The position numbers and the translations under genes are program-made. Shown one piece after another: positions 7,408 to 12,287 of a stretch of 12,287 bases of DNA; the first letter of the stretch is position 1, and every line of letters begins with the position of its first letter. The notes under the pieces were generated by a model, which saw only the letters and a program-made list of their open reading frames with translations, was not told the origin of the DNA and ran no database searches. Source of the DNA: Methylococcaceae bacterium (GTDB lineage Bacteria > Pseudomonadota > Gammaproteobacteria > Methylococcales > Methylomonadaceae); assembly GCA_013140465.1 (NCBI GenBank), contig JABFST010000254.1, positions 1 to 12,287 of the forward strand. The letters are read 5' to 3'.

Positions 7408-7413
7408 AATGCG

Positions 7414-7857
7414 ATGATTGAAACCTTAGCGGTAGTCGTAAAAATAGACGCGCATCAGGTGTTAGTGGAAAGTCAGCCGCAAAGCGCGTGTGGCGGTTGC
7501 CAACAACAAAGCTCATGCAGCACACACGCCATAGGCAGTGCGTTAAAAACCAAAACCTTCGCCGTAGAAAGCAACATTCCGTTACAAGTCGGCGATGCCG
7601 TGGTGATTGCTATGGACGAAACCAGCCTGTTACGCGCGGCTTTTATCCAGTATGCCCTACCCTTGGTGGCGTTGTTGCTGGGTGCGGGCAGTGCCGACAG
7701 CGGCTTGCCTAAGGACTTGGCTTACCGCGAATTGTGGGTTGTGGGCGCTGCGGTAGTGGGTTTTGTGCTGGCGTTGGGGCTGATTAAAAAATACCAACAA
7801 CAGTTAATGCCTAGCCTTTCGCCATCTGCTCGGCCTAGGGTGGTCAGCAAACGCTAA
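7414..7857 (+). CDS. rseC: SoxR-reducing system protein RseC family
   Basis: A 147-residue inner membrane protein of the RseC/MucC family, linked in E. coli to reduction of the SoxR iron-sulfur cluster and to the RpoE envelope stress locus. The N-terminus (MIETLAVVVKI) and the cysteine motif C26-x2-C29-x5-C35 within QSACGGCQQQSSCS are characteristic. Two membrane helices are visible, about residues 75-92 and 107-124, followed by a basic cytoplasmic tail. The length is usual for the family. In many gammaproteobacteria rseC follows rseA and rseB; here it stands alone behind a long non-coding region and converges with the next gene. The ribosome site is strong. The exact redox partner cannot be told from the sequence. 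Confidence 0.88.
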   Translation: MIETLAVVVKIDAHQVLVESQPQSACGGCQQQSSCSTHAIGSALKTKTFAVESNIPLQVGDAVVIAMDETSLLRAAFIQYALPLVALLLGAGSADSGLPKDLAYRELWVVGAAVVGFVLALGLIKKYQQQLMPSLSPSARPRVVSKR

Positions 7858-7905
7858 AGCTTGCCTAAGCGGCCTTGCTAGTTTTGGTGCGTCAGTAACA
7901 GACCG

Positions 7906-8601
7906 TTACAACACCTTCAGGCTGGCACTGGCTTCGGTATGCACCAAATCGCCGCTGCGTTGCAGGACAAAATAACCACGCCGCAAGGCTTCGGCTTTAG
8001 CGTCATCGTTGATGTGGAAACTGGCTATCGCGCCGTATTGCTTAAAGTGCTGGTAAATCGGGAACAGCTGTTTGAAATGGTGCATTTTGCGATCCAGTTT
8101 GTCCAGGTCATGCTGATGCACCTTGTATTTGACTTCAACCACCGCCAGCGCGTCGCCGTTGGTCATCACCAAATCGTATTCTTCTTGGATCTTGCCCCGG
8201 TGCTTTTCCATGTTTTTAACCACATCATCAAAGCGGATAGAACCTAGGCGGTTGTCTTTAATCAAACTTTGGAAGAAGAATTCTTCGGCGACATCGCCTT
8301 GGTTATTGGTGACATTGCCTAAAGTAATGCCCATGCGCTTGAGTTTTTCGTCGGTGCGCTTCATTTGCTCATCGGTGCGCTTCATTTGCTCGGCGTTGCG
8401 CTTCATTTGCTCATCAGTGTGCTTCATTTGCTCGGCGTTACGCTTCATTTGCTCATCGGTTTGCTTCATTAGCTCATCGGTGTGTTTCATTTGTGCGTCT
8501 GTCAGCTTCATTTGCTCGGCATTCTCACGTTGCGCAACAGTAATCTCCCGTTGCATAACGGCAATGCTGGCAAACAAGGCTTTTAATTCATCATCAGTCA
8601 T
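7906..8601 (-). CDS. Coiled-coil protein with PD-(D/E)XK nuclease-like C-terminal domain
   Basis: A 231-residue protein in two parts. Residues 27-89 are nine consecutive heptads of the type TDEQMKR/NAEQMKH, a long coiled coil. Residues 95-231 begin GNVTNNQGDVAEEFF and contain E106/E107, D143 in EYDLV and E156-V-K158 in VVEVKYK, the spacing expected of a PD-(D/E)XK nuclease fold. Similar coiled-coil plus nuclease-like proteins are widespread and uncharacterised. Whether this one cuts DNA is unknown. I chose the ATG at 8601 because GGAGG lies 7 nt before it. An upstream in-frame ATG at 8634 would add 11 residues and lies before this ribosome site. The gene is divergent from nagZ and has no evident partner gene. 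No homing or restriction context is visible. Confidence 0.8.
   Translation of the reverse strand: MTDDELKALFASIAVMQREITVAQRENAEQMKLTDAQMKHTDELMKQTDEQMKRNAEQMKHTDEQMKRNAEQMKRTDEQMKRTDEKLKRMGITLGNVTNNQGDVAEEFFFQSLIKDNRLGSIRFDDVVKNMEKHRGKIQEEYDLVMTNGDALAVVEVKYKVHQHDLDKLDRKMHHFKQLFPIYQHFKQYGAIASFHINDDAKAEALRRGYFVLQRSGDLVHTEASASLKVL
8335..8523 (-). repeat. Nine 21-bp tandem repeats encoding heptads
   Basis: The 189 bases contain nine in-frame 21-bp units, with variation concentrated at a few codons. In protein the order is NAEQMKL, TDAQMKH, TDELMKQ, TDEQMKR, NAEQMKH, TDEQMKR, NAEQMKR, TDEQMKR, TDEKLKR. The central four units alternate TDEQ and NAEQ types, forming two 42-bp higher-order repeats. 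Gain or loss of whole units would keep the frame and the coiled coil. Confidence 0.9.
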
Positions 8602-8780
8602 GGCTGCTCCTCCAAAACAAGCTATTAAGCCCAAAGTCTAGCATATTAGCCTATGCGGATAAATCCATTAACCGCCCCTAGTCAAGAACCAGCCTTACAG
8701 GGTATATCAGTAGCCCATACCCGCCTATTCCGGTTACTATTACCCACTTTACCAACCCCAACTCAGCAAGCACACTCACG
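8602..8780. promoter_or_regulatory. Divergent intergenic region upstream of nagZ and the nuclease-like gene
   Basis: This 179-base spacer must hold promoters for both directions, but none matches consensus well. A minus-strand TTGACT occurs near 8680, with weak -10 candidates. Two small dyads are visible: GCATA/TATGC (8641-8656) and GGGTAT/ATACCC (8700-8722), the latter being a possible operator. No Shine-Dalgarno is visible before nagZ. Confidence 0.35.
8609..8613 (-). promoter_or_regulatory. Ribosome binding site deciding the start of the nuclease-like gene
   Basis: GGAGG on the minus strand lies 7 nt before ATG 8601. It argues against the longer start at 8634. Confidence 0.75.
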
Positions 8781-9791
8781 ATGACCCAACACCTCCCCTT
8801 AGGCCCCGTCATGCTGGACGTGGAAGGCTTAAGCCTTGCCGCACACGAACATGACAAAATCAGGCATCCCAATACCGGTGCCGTAATCTTATTTGCACGC
8901 AATTACCAAAACCCCGCACAAGTGGCTGATTTGATAGCCGATATACGCGCTGTGCGCGAAGGTGACATTTTAATCGCCGTCGATCAGGAAGGCGGTCGGG
9001 TGCAACGCTTCCAAAACGGCTTTACGCGCTTGCCGCCCGCATCATTTTATACGCAGCACCCCGAACTGGCAGAAGCCGCAGGTTGGCTGATGGCGGCGGA
9101 ATTGTTGGCGGTCGGGGTAGACTTTAGCTTTGCGCCAGTCTTAGATATCGATTGCGGCGTTAGCCAAGTGATAGGCGACCGTTCGTTTGCGACCGATGCG
9201 GCCTTGGCTACGCAATTGGCGAGTGCGTTTAGAAAAGGCATGAATGCAGCGGGCATGGCGGCAACAGGCAAACATTTTCCTGGGCATGGCGCAGTGGCCT
9301 TGGATTCGCATGTGGCATCACCCGTGGACGAACGCGATCTGGACGATTTATGGGCAAAAGATTTGCTGCCGTTTAAGCAGCTCATCGCCGAAGGCTTAGA
9401 GGGCATCATGCCCGCGCACGTTATATTTCCGCGCATAGATGCACAGCCAGCAGGGTTTTCGGCTTTTTGGATACAAGAGATTTTGCGCAAACAACTACAC
9501 TTTAATGGCGTAGTGTTTAGTGACGACTTAAGCATGGCAGGGGCAGCGACGGCTGGGGATTACCCCGAACGCGCACGCCAGGCGCAATTGGCGGGTTGCG
9601 ATATGCTGTTAGTATGCAATAATCCACTCGCCGCCGAACAGGTGTTGGCTAGCTTGCCGATGAGCCACGATCCTGTCAGGGAACAACGGCTACAACGGAT
9701 GCGCGGTCAACCCCAACTCGCGCCGCTCGCCCAACACACCGAAAAACGGCTGCACATTTCTAACCTACTCAATTCATTAAACCATGCTTAA
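8781..9791 (+). CDS. nagZ: Beta-N-acetylhexosaminidase NagZ (family 3 glycoside hydrolase)
   Basis: A cytoplasmic enzyme that removes N-acetylglucosamine from anhydro-muropeptides during peptidoglycan recycling; in many bacteria its products influence beta-lactamase induction. The 336 residues match the single-domain gammaproteobacterial form. Signatures are GPVMLDVEG near the start, AVDQEGGRVQRF (66-77), the K164-HFPGHG-170 motif, the D175-S-H177 catalytic loop and F-S-D248-D-L-S-M carrying the aspartate nucleophile. No signal peptide is present. The start fits homologues, but no clear ribosome site precedes it. It is the first gene of a tight operon: its last 8 bases overlap the hpt start, implying translational coupling. 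The enzyme appears intact. Confidence 0.97.
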   Translation: MTQHLPLGPVMLDVEGLSLAAHEHDKIRHPNTGAVILFARNYQNPAQVADLIADIRAVREGDILIAVDQEGGRVQRFQNGFTRLPPASFYTQHPELAEAAGWLMAAELLAVGVDFSFAPVLDIDCGVSQVIGDRSFATDAALATQLASAFRKGMNAAGMAATGKHFPGHGAVALDSHVASPVDERDLDDLWAKDLLPFKQLIAEGLEGIMPAHVIFPRIDAQPAGFSAFWIQEILRKQLHFNGVVFSDDLSMAGAATAGDYPERARQAQLAGCDMLLVCNNPLAAEQVLASLPMSHDPVREQRLQRMRGQPQLAPLAQHTEKRLHISNLLNSLNHA

Positions 9792-10326
9792 CGAAATCAA
9801 ACGCGTCCAGGCCACTGCTGATTTGCTGCATAGCGAACAGGAAGTGGAAGCGGCCTTAGACAACATGGCCGAACACATCAACCGCTTGTTAGCCGACACC
9901 AACCCCGTAGTCCTGTGTGTGATGAACGGCGGCATTGTGGTCGCGGGCAAGCTCATCAGCCGCTTGACCATGCCACTGAACATTGATGCGATCAATGCCA
10001 GCCGCTACCAAAACCAAACCGCTGGCGGTGCGATTGCATGGGTGCTTAAGCCCAGCACACCCTTGGCGGGGCGAACCGTGTTAATCATCGATGACATTTT
10101 AGATGAAGGCATCACCTTAAAAGCCATCTACGATTATTGCTTAGAAGAAGGCGCAACTGCCGTTTACAGCGCAGTATTGGCGGACAAACTCTTGGGGCAC
10201 GACAAACCCATTAAGGCAGATTTTGTCGGCCTAGAAGTCGCCAACCGTTATTTGTTTGGCTATGGCATGGACTACAAAGGCTATTTACGCAACGCAGCGG
10301 GCATTTATGCCTGTCAAGACCACTAA
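9784..10326 (+). CDS. hpt: Hypoxanthine-guanine phosphoribosyltransferase
   Basis: A 180-residue type I phosphoribosyltransferase that joins hypoxanthine or guanine to PRPP, giving IMP or GMP. The PRPP-binding signature VLIIDDILDEGIT spans residues 99-111, with the acidic pair D103-D104. The pyrophosphate loop VMNGG is at 46-50. The C-terminal region (VGLEVANRYLFGYGMDYKGY, then RNAAGIYA) matches the branch of the family found beside nagZ in gammaproteobacteria. The start overlaps the nagZ stop by 8 bases, and no separate ribosome site is seen. The next gene, 16 nt on, releases hypoxanthine, which this enzyme can recapture. The preference for hypoxanthine over guanine is inferred from that context. 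Confidence 0.94.
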   Translation: MLNEIKRVQATADLLHSEQEVEAALDNMAEHINRLLADTNPVVLCVMNGGIVVAGKLISRLTMPLNIDAINASRYQNQTAGGAIAWVLKPSTPLAGRTVLIIDDILDEGITLKAIYDYCLEEGATAVYSAVLADKLLGHDKPIKADFVGLEVANRYLFGYGMDYKGYLRNAAGIYACQDH

Positions 10327-10330
10327 AGCA

Positions 10331-10334
10331 CAGG
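10331..10334 (+). promoter_or_regulatory. Ribosome binding site deciding the mtnP start
   Basis: AGGA lies 8 nt before ATG 10343, within the 16-base gap after hpt. It supports the short start over the in-frame ATG at 10256 inside hpt. Confidence 0.55.
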
Positions 10335-10342
10335 AACCCAAT

Positions 10343-11080
10343 ATGACCACACTAGCCATCATCGGCGGCACAGGCTTAACCCAGCTCAGCGACCTCACCC
10401 TCATCAAACGCGACAAGCTCGACACCCCTTACGGTGCGCCTTCGGCAGACTTCATCACGGGCGAACTCAAGCACCAACAAGTGGTGTTTCTGGCACGCCA
10501 CGGCAATCCCCACACGATTGCGCCGCATAAGATCAACTACCGCGCCAATATTTGGGGGCTAAAGCAACTGGGTGTGGAACGCATCATCGCCGTGGCGGCA
10601 GTCGGCGGCATTACTTCAGCAATGGCCCCGCGCCATATCGCCATACCCGACCAAATCATCGATTACACCTACAGCCGCAAACATACGTTTTTTGAAGACG
10701 AAAACTATCCGGTCACGCATATCGATTTCACCTACCCCTACAGCCCTAGCCTACGCGCCCAATTAATCGCCGCAGCCGCAGACGCGCATATCAGCGTCAG
10801 CCCTACAGGCACTTATGGCTGCACCCAAGGGCCAAGATTGGAATCTACCGCAGAAATTAAGCGCATGGAACAAGACGGTTGTGATGTCGTCGGCATGACG
10901 GGTATGCCCGAAGCGGCCTTAGCCAAGGAATTGGGGATGGAGTATGCCGCCATTTCTGTAGTTGCCAATTGGGCGGCTGGCAAAACCGAAGGTGAAATCA
11001 CAATGGCGGAAATTGAGCAGCACCTGCATGTGGGCATGGCGAATGTGGCGGCAATCCTAAAAAGCTTTATTGCCCGTTAA
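10343..11080 (+). CDS. mtnP: S-methyl-5'-thioinosine phosphorylase (MTAP/PNP family)
   Basis: A 245-residue phosphorylase that splits methylthio-inosine into hypoxanthine and methylthioribose-1-phosphate. The phosphate-binding IIGGTGL is at 6-12, R52-H53 follow, and GPRLES is at 163-168. The MTGMPEAALAKELGMEYA run is at 185-202. In adenosine-type family members an aspartate (VTDYD) recognises the 6-amino group; here the site reads VVAN209-W-A, which fits a 6-oxopurine such as thioinosine. The frame is open further upstream to an ATG at 10256, but I chose 10343 because AGGA (10331-10334) precedes it and homologues begin MxTLAIIGGTGL. It is the third gene of the operon; a deaminase making the substrate should be elsewhere in the genome. 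Confidence 0.92.
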   Translation: MTTLAIIGGTGLTQLSDLTLIKRDKLDTPYGAPSADFITGELKHQQVVFLARHGNPHTIAPHKINYRANIWGLKQLGVERIIAVAAVGGITSAMAPRHIAIPDQIIDYTYSRKHTFFEDENYPVTHIDFTYPYSPSLRAQLIAAAADAHISVSPTGTYGCTQGPRLESTAEIKRMEQDGCDVVGMTGMPEAALAKELGMEYAAISVVANWAAGKTEGEITMAEIEQHLHVGMANVAAILKSFIAR

Positions 11081-11178
11081 GGCGATAGGAGCGTGGCTGG
11101 CTAAAGTTGGCTTTTAGACCTTGCCGTGTCGGCAAAAAACTGGCAAGAAAACATCTAAAAATTGTGGGCAATAGCGGC

Positions 11179-11215
11179 AGACCTGCGAGGTTTTATAAAC
11201 CTCGCAGGTCTTTAT
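11179..11215 (+). terminator. Probable terminator of the nagZ operon, also a dispersed-type palindrome
   Basis: AGACCTGCGAGGTTT (11179-11193) pairs perfectly with 11197-11211 across a 3-base loop, then TTTA follows. The stem is long and GC-containing with a short T-run, about 100 bases after the mtnP stop. Very similar 'acctcgcaggtct' palindromes are common between genes in several phyla (recollection, not searched), so it may be a repeat that also works as a terminator. Confidence 0.55.
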
Positions 11216-11264
11216 CCTTCCGCTAATCAGAAGTTACTGCAATAAAGCATAACATTTTGATTTT

Positions 11265-11290
11265 GTTGGGTTGAGTTACGTTAACCCAAC
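11265..11290. repeat. Intergenic palindrome GTTGGGTT/AACCCAAC
   Basis: 8-bp arms at 11265-11272 and 11283-11290 enclose a 10-base loop. The 'ttgggtt...aacccaa' form resembles a palindrome often dispersed in bacterial genomes. No T-tail follows on either strand. Confidence 0.6.
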
Positions 11291-11360
11291 CGACATTCAG
11301 GCGTTGACCACACCTTCTGTAGGCAGTAACAGACGACCATCCCAAATTGTCTAGGCAACA

Positions 11361-11378
11361 ATAAAGGCCCAACTGGGC
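11361..11378 (-). terminator. Possible terminator of lptG
   Basis: On the minus strand GCCC-AGTT-GGGC (11367-11378) begins 5 nt after the lptG stop codon and is followed by CTTTATTGTT. The stem is short and the T-run interrupted, so termination strength is doubtful. Confidence 0.4.
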
Positions 11379-11383
11379 AAACT

Positions 11384-12287
11384 TCATAAGCGACTGCGCA
11401 TCGCCAGCAACGCCAAGGCCAAGATAGTCAAACTGGGTAACACCGCAATCAAAGGCGGGTTAAGGTTGTAGATCAGCCCCAAATGCCCGACAATTTTGTC
11501 CAAAATATTAAAACTCATACCTATCACCACGCCCACCATCATGCGTCCGCCAACGCTAATGCCGCGTTTGACACCAATCACAAACGGCGCAGACACTATC
11601 AGCATCACAAAGGTAATAAGGGGATTAACGACACGCCCCCAAAACGCCAATTCAAACACTTGGGATTTTTGCTGGTTGTCTTGCAAAAAATCCACATAGT
11701 TAGCCAAATCGAAAAGCGACAAATTGTTGGGGTTGACCACGGCTATTTTTAACAAATTGGGTGCAATCGTCGATGTCCACAGCTGCTGGTCTTGGTGGCT
11801 GGCTTGCATCTGTTGGTTAGAAATCACCGAGGTTTGGACTTGCTCCAACCGCCATTGCTGCTTGCCTAAAAACGTGGCGTGCTTGGCGTGGCTAACTTGG
11901 CGCAAATGGTGTTCCTCGTCCACTTGGTAAAAAAAGAGATTAGCCAAACTGCCGTCATCTTGTATTTGCCGAACATTGATAAACTGTTGGCCTTCGCGCA
12001 ACCATAAGCCATATTTGGCATTCATCAGCACCGATTCGCCCCGCGCCGTCACGCGTATCAACTGTGCCATGCGCTCGGTAACAGGCGCGACAAACTCGCC
12101 TACCGCGACCGCACCCACCACCAACACCGTACCCGCCAGCAAGACCGACTTTATGATGCCAAACACCGACAAGCCCGCCGCACGCATTGCCACCAGCTCG
12201 CAATTATTCGCCATTGCGCCCAACACAAACAGGCTGCCCAATAGCGCTGACGCGGGCATCAGCGCGTAAACCACCCTAGGCGAAGTT
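11384..12287 (-). CDS. lptG: LPS export permease LptG (N-terminus cut by window edge)
   Basis: An inner membrane subunit of the LptB2FG transporter that extracts lipopolysaccharide for delivery to the outer membrane. About 300 residues are visible. The frame remains open to the right edge, adding T-S-P-R before VVYALMPASALLG, so the GTG at 12274 is not the real start and roughly 60 N-terminal residues are missing. Seen in order are the conserved NNCELVAMRAAGLS segment, a membrane helix, the periplasmic beta-jellyroll region (about 90 to 205 of the visible part), then NPLITFVMLIVSAPFVIG and three closing membrane segments (RRGI-like KRGISVGGRMMVGVVIG, the NILDKIVGHLGLIYNLNPPL region and a final hydrophobic helix). 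It ends in MRSRL. lptF would be expected upstream, off the right edge. Confidence 0.95.
   Translation of the reverse strand, partial: TSPRVVYALMPASALLGSLFVLGAMANNCELVAMRAAGLSVFGIIKSVLLAGTVLVVGAVAVGEFVAPVTERMAQLIRVTARGESVLMNAKYGLWLREGQQFINVRQIQDDGSLANLFFYQVDEEHHLRQVSHAKHATFLGKQQWRLEQVQTSVISNQQMQASHQDQQLWTSTIAPNLLKIAVVNPNNLSLFDLANYVDFLQDNQQKSQVFELAFWGRVVNPLITFVMLIVSAPFVIGVKRGISVGGRMMVGVVIGMSFNILDKIVGHLGLIYNLNPPLIAVLPSLTILALALLAMRSRL

Larger units (their letters stand above)
6711..7413. other. Gene-poor intergenic region rich in inverted repeats
   Basis: This stretch of about 700 bases has no recognisable gene. The left part (6711-7040) is AT-rich, with small dyads such as ACTATT-A-AATAGT near 6872-6884 and CCGAT/ATCGG near 6924-6942. 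The right part (7094-7306) is a dense series of hairpins: an imperfect outer inverted repeat, a 28-bp palindrome, TGGAAA/TTTCCA (7245-7259) and AAGGGCAA/TTGCCCTT (7271-7296). A 6-codon reading frame with an AGAGGG ribosome-site-like sequence starts at 7048. I could match none of this to a known riboswitch, tRNA or insertion sequence. Confidence 0.6.
11081..11383. other. Convergent intergenic spacer with several hairpins
   Basis: This roughly 300-base spacer sits between the ends of mtnP (plus) and lptG (minus). It contains a small dyad TTGCCG/CGGCAA (11121-11135), a 15-bp hairpin (11179-11211), a GTTGGGTT/AACCCAAC hairpin (11265-11290) and a small hairpin beside the lptG stop. No open frame worth calling is present. 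Confidence 0.6.

Noticed and set aside
6900..7413. Riboswitch (for example cyclic di-GMP type) or tRNA
   Set aside because: I could not find the conserved core sequences or a cloverleaf; only generic dyads are present.
7859..7884. Terminator between rseC and the nuclease-like gene
   Set aside because: The stem AGC-GCC/GGC-GCT has an internal mismatch loop and only a short AGTTTT tail; too weak to call.
8335..8523. CRISPR array
   Set aside because: The 21-bp repeats are contiguous, have no spacers and stay in frame as heptads.
8123..8641. Plus-strand open frame of 172 codons rich in Cys, Phe and Ser repeats
   Set aside because: It is antisense to the heptad-repeat region of the nuclease-like gene; its repeats are the mirror of the coiled coil.
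10256..10342. Longer start for mtnP
   Set aside because: The extra 29 residues overlap hpt out of frame and do not resemble the family; a ribosome site supports ATG 10343.
11121..11135. TTGCCG/CGGCAA hairpin as a terminator of mtnP
   Set aside because: It is followed by A residues on the plus strand, not T residues.
12272..12274. GTG as start of lptG
   Set aside because: The frame continues to the window edge, and the first LptG membrane helix would be missing; the gene is truncated by the window.

Overview
The window looks like ordinary gammaproteobacterial chromosome with a patchwork of small repeats. GC content is roughly half by eye. LptG shows a Gram-negative outer membrane. The nagZ-hpt-mtnP order, RseC and the large thioester alpha-2-macroglobulin are all typical of Gammaproteobacteria. 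A methanotroph-like lineage (Methylococcales) is possible from general resemblance, but the sequence alone does not prove it.

Layout. Positions 1-5778 (minus) hold one enormous membrane-anchored alpha-2-macroglobulin gene. It is open at the left edge but appears within a few codons of its natural C-terminus. Positions 6002-6504 (minus) hold a two-gene toxin-antitoxin module (Unstab_antitox-type antitoxin and RelE/ParE-type toxin) with a 4-base overlap. Directly upstream of it, at 6548-6710, is a 147-bp miniature transposable element with 12-bp terminal inverted repeats and a perfect 8-bp target duplication. Positions 6711-7413 are a gene-poor stretch dense in inverted repeats, including a perfect 28-bp palindrome over the Shine-Dalgarno and ATG of a possible 38-residue peptide. 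RseC follows at 7414-7857 (plus). A convergent gene at 7906-8601 encodes a coiled-coil PD-(D/E)XK-like protein whose coil is built from nine 21-bp repeats. Positions 8781-11080 (plus) are a compact operon, nagZ-hpt-mtnP. A repeat-rich convergent spacer (11081-11383) separates it from lptG (minus), which is truncated at the right edge.

How the genes fit together. In the operon, S-methyl-5'-thioinosine phosphorylase releases hypoxanthine, and the phosphoribosyltransferase encoded just upstream can convert it to IMP, so the two form a purine/methylthio salvage pair. NagZ adds peptidoglycan recycling. The alpha-2-macroglobulin (periplasmic protease trap), NagZ (muropeptide recycling) and LptG (LPS export) all serve the cell envelope, though only nagZ-hpt-mtnP is clearly one transcription unit.

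I found no convincing new multi-gene system. The best leads are the MITE with intact target duplication, its composite interior, and the structured intergenic region at 7094-7306.
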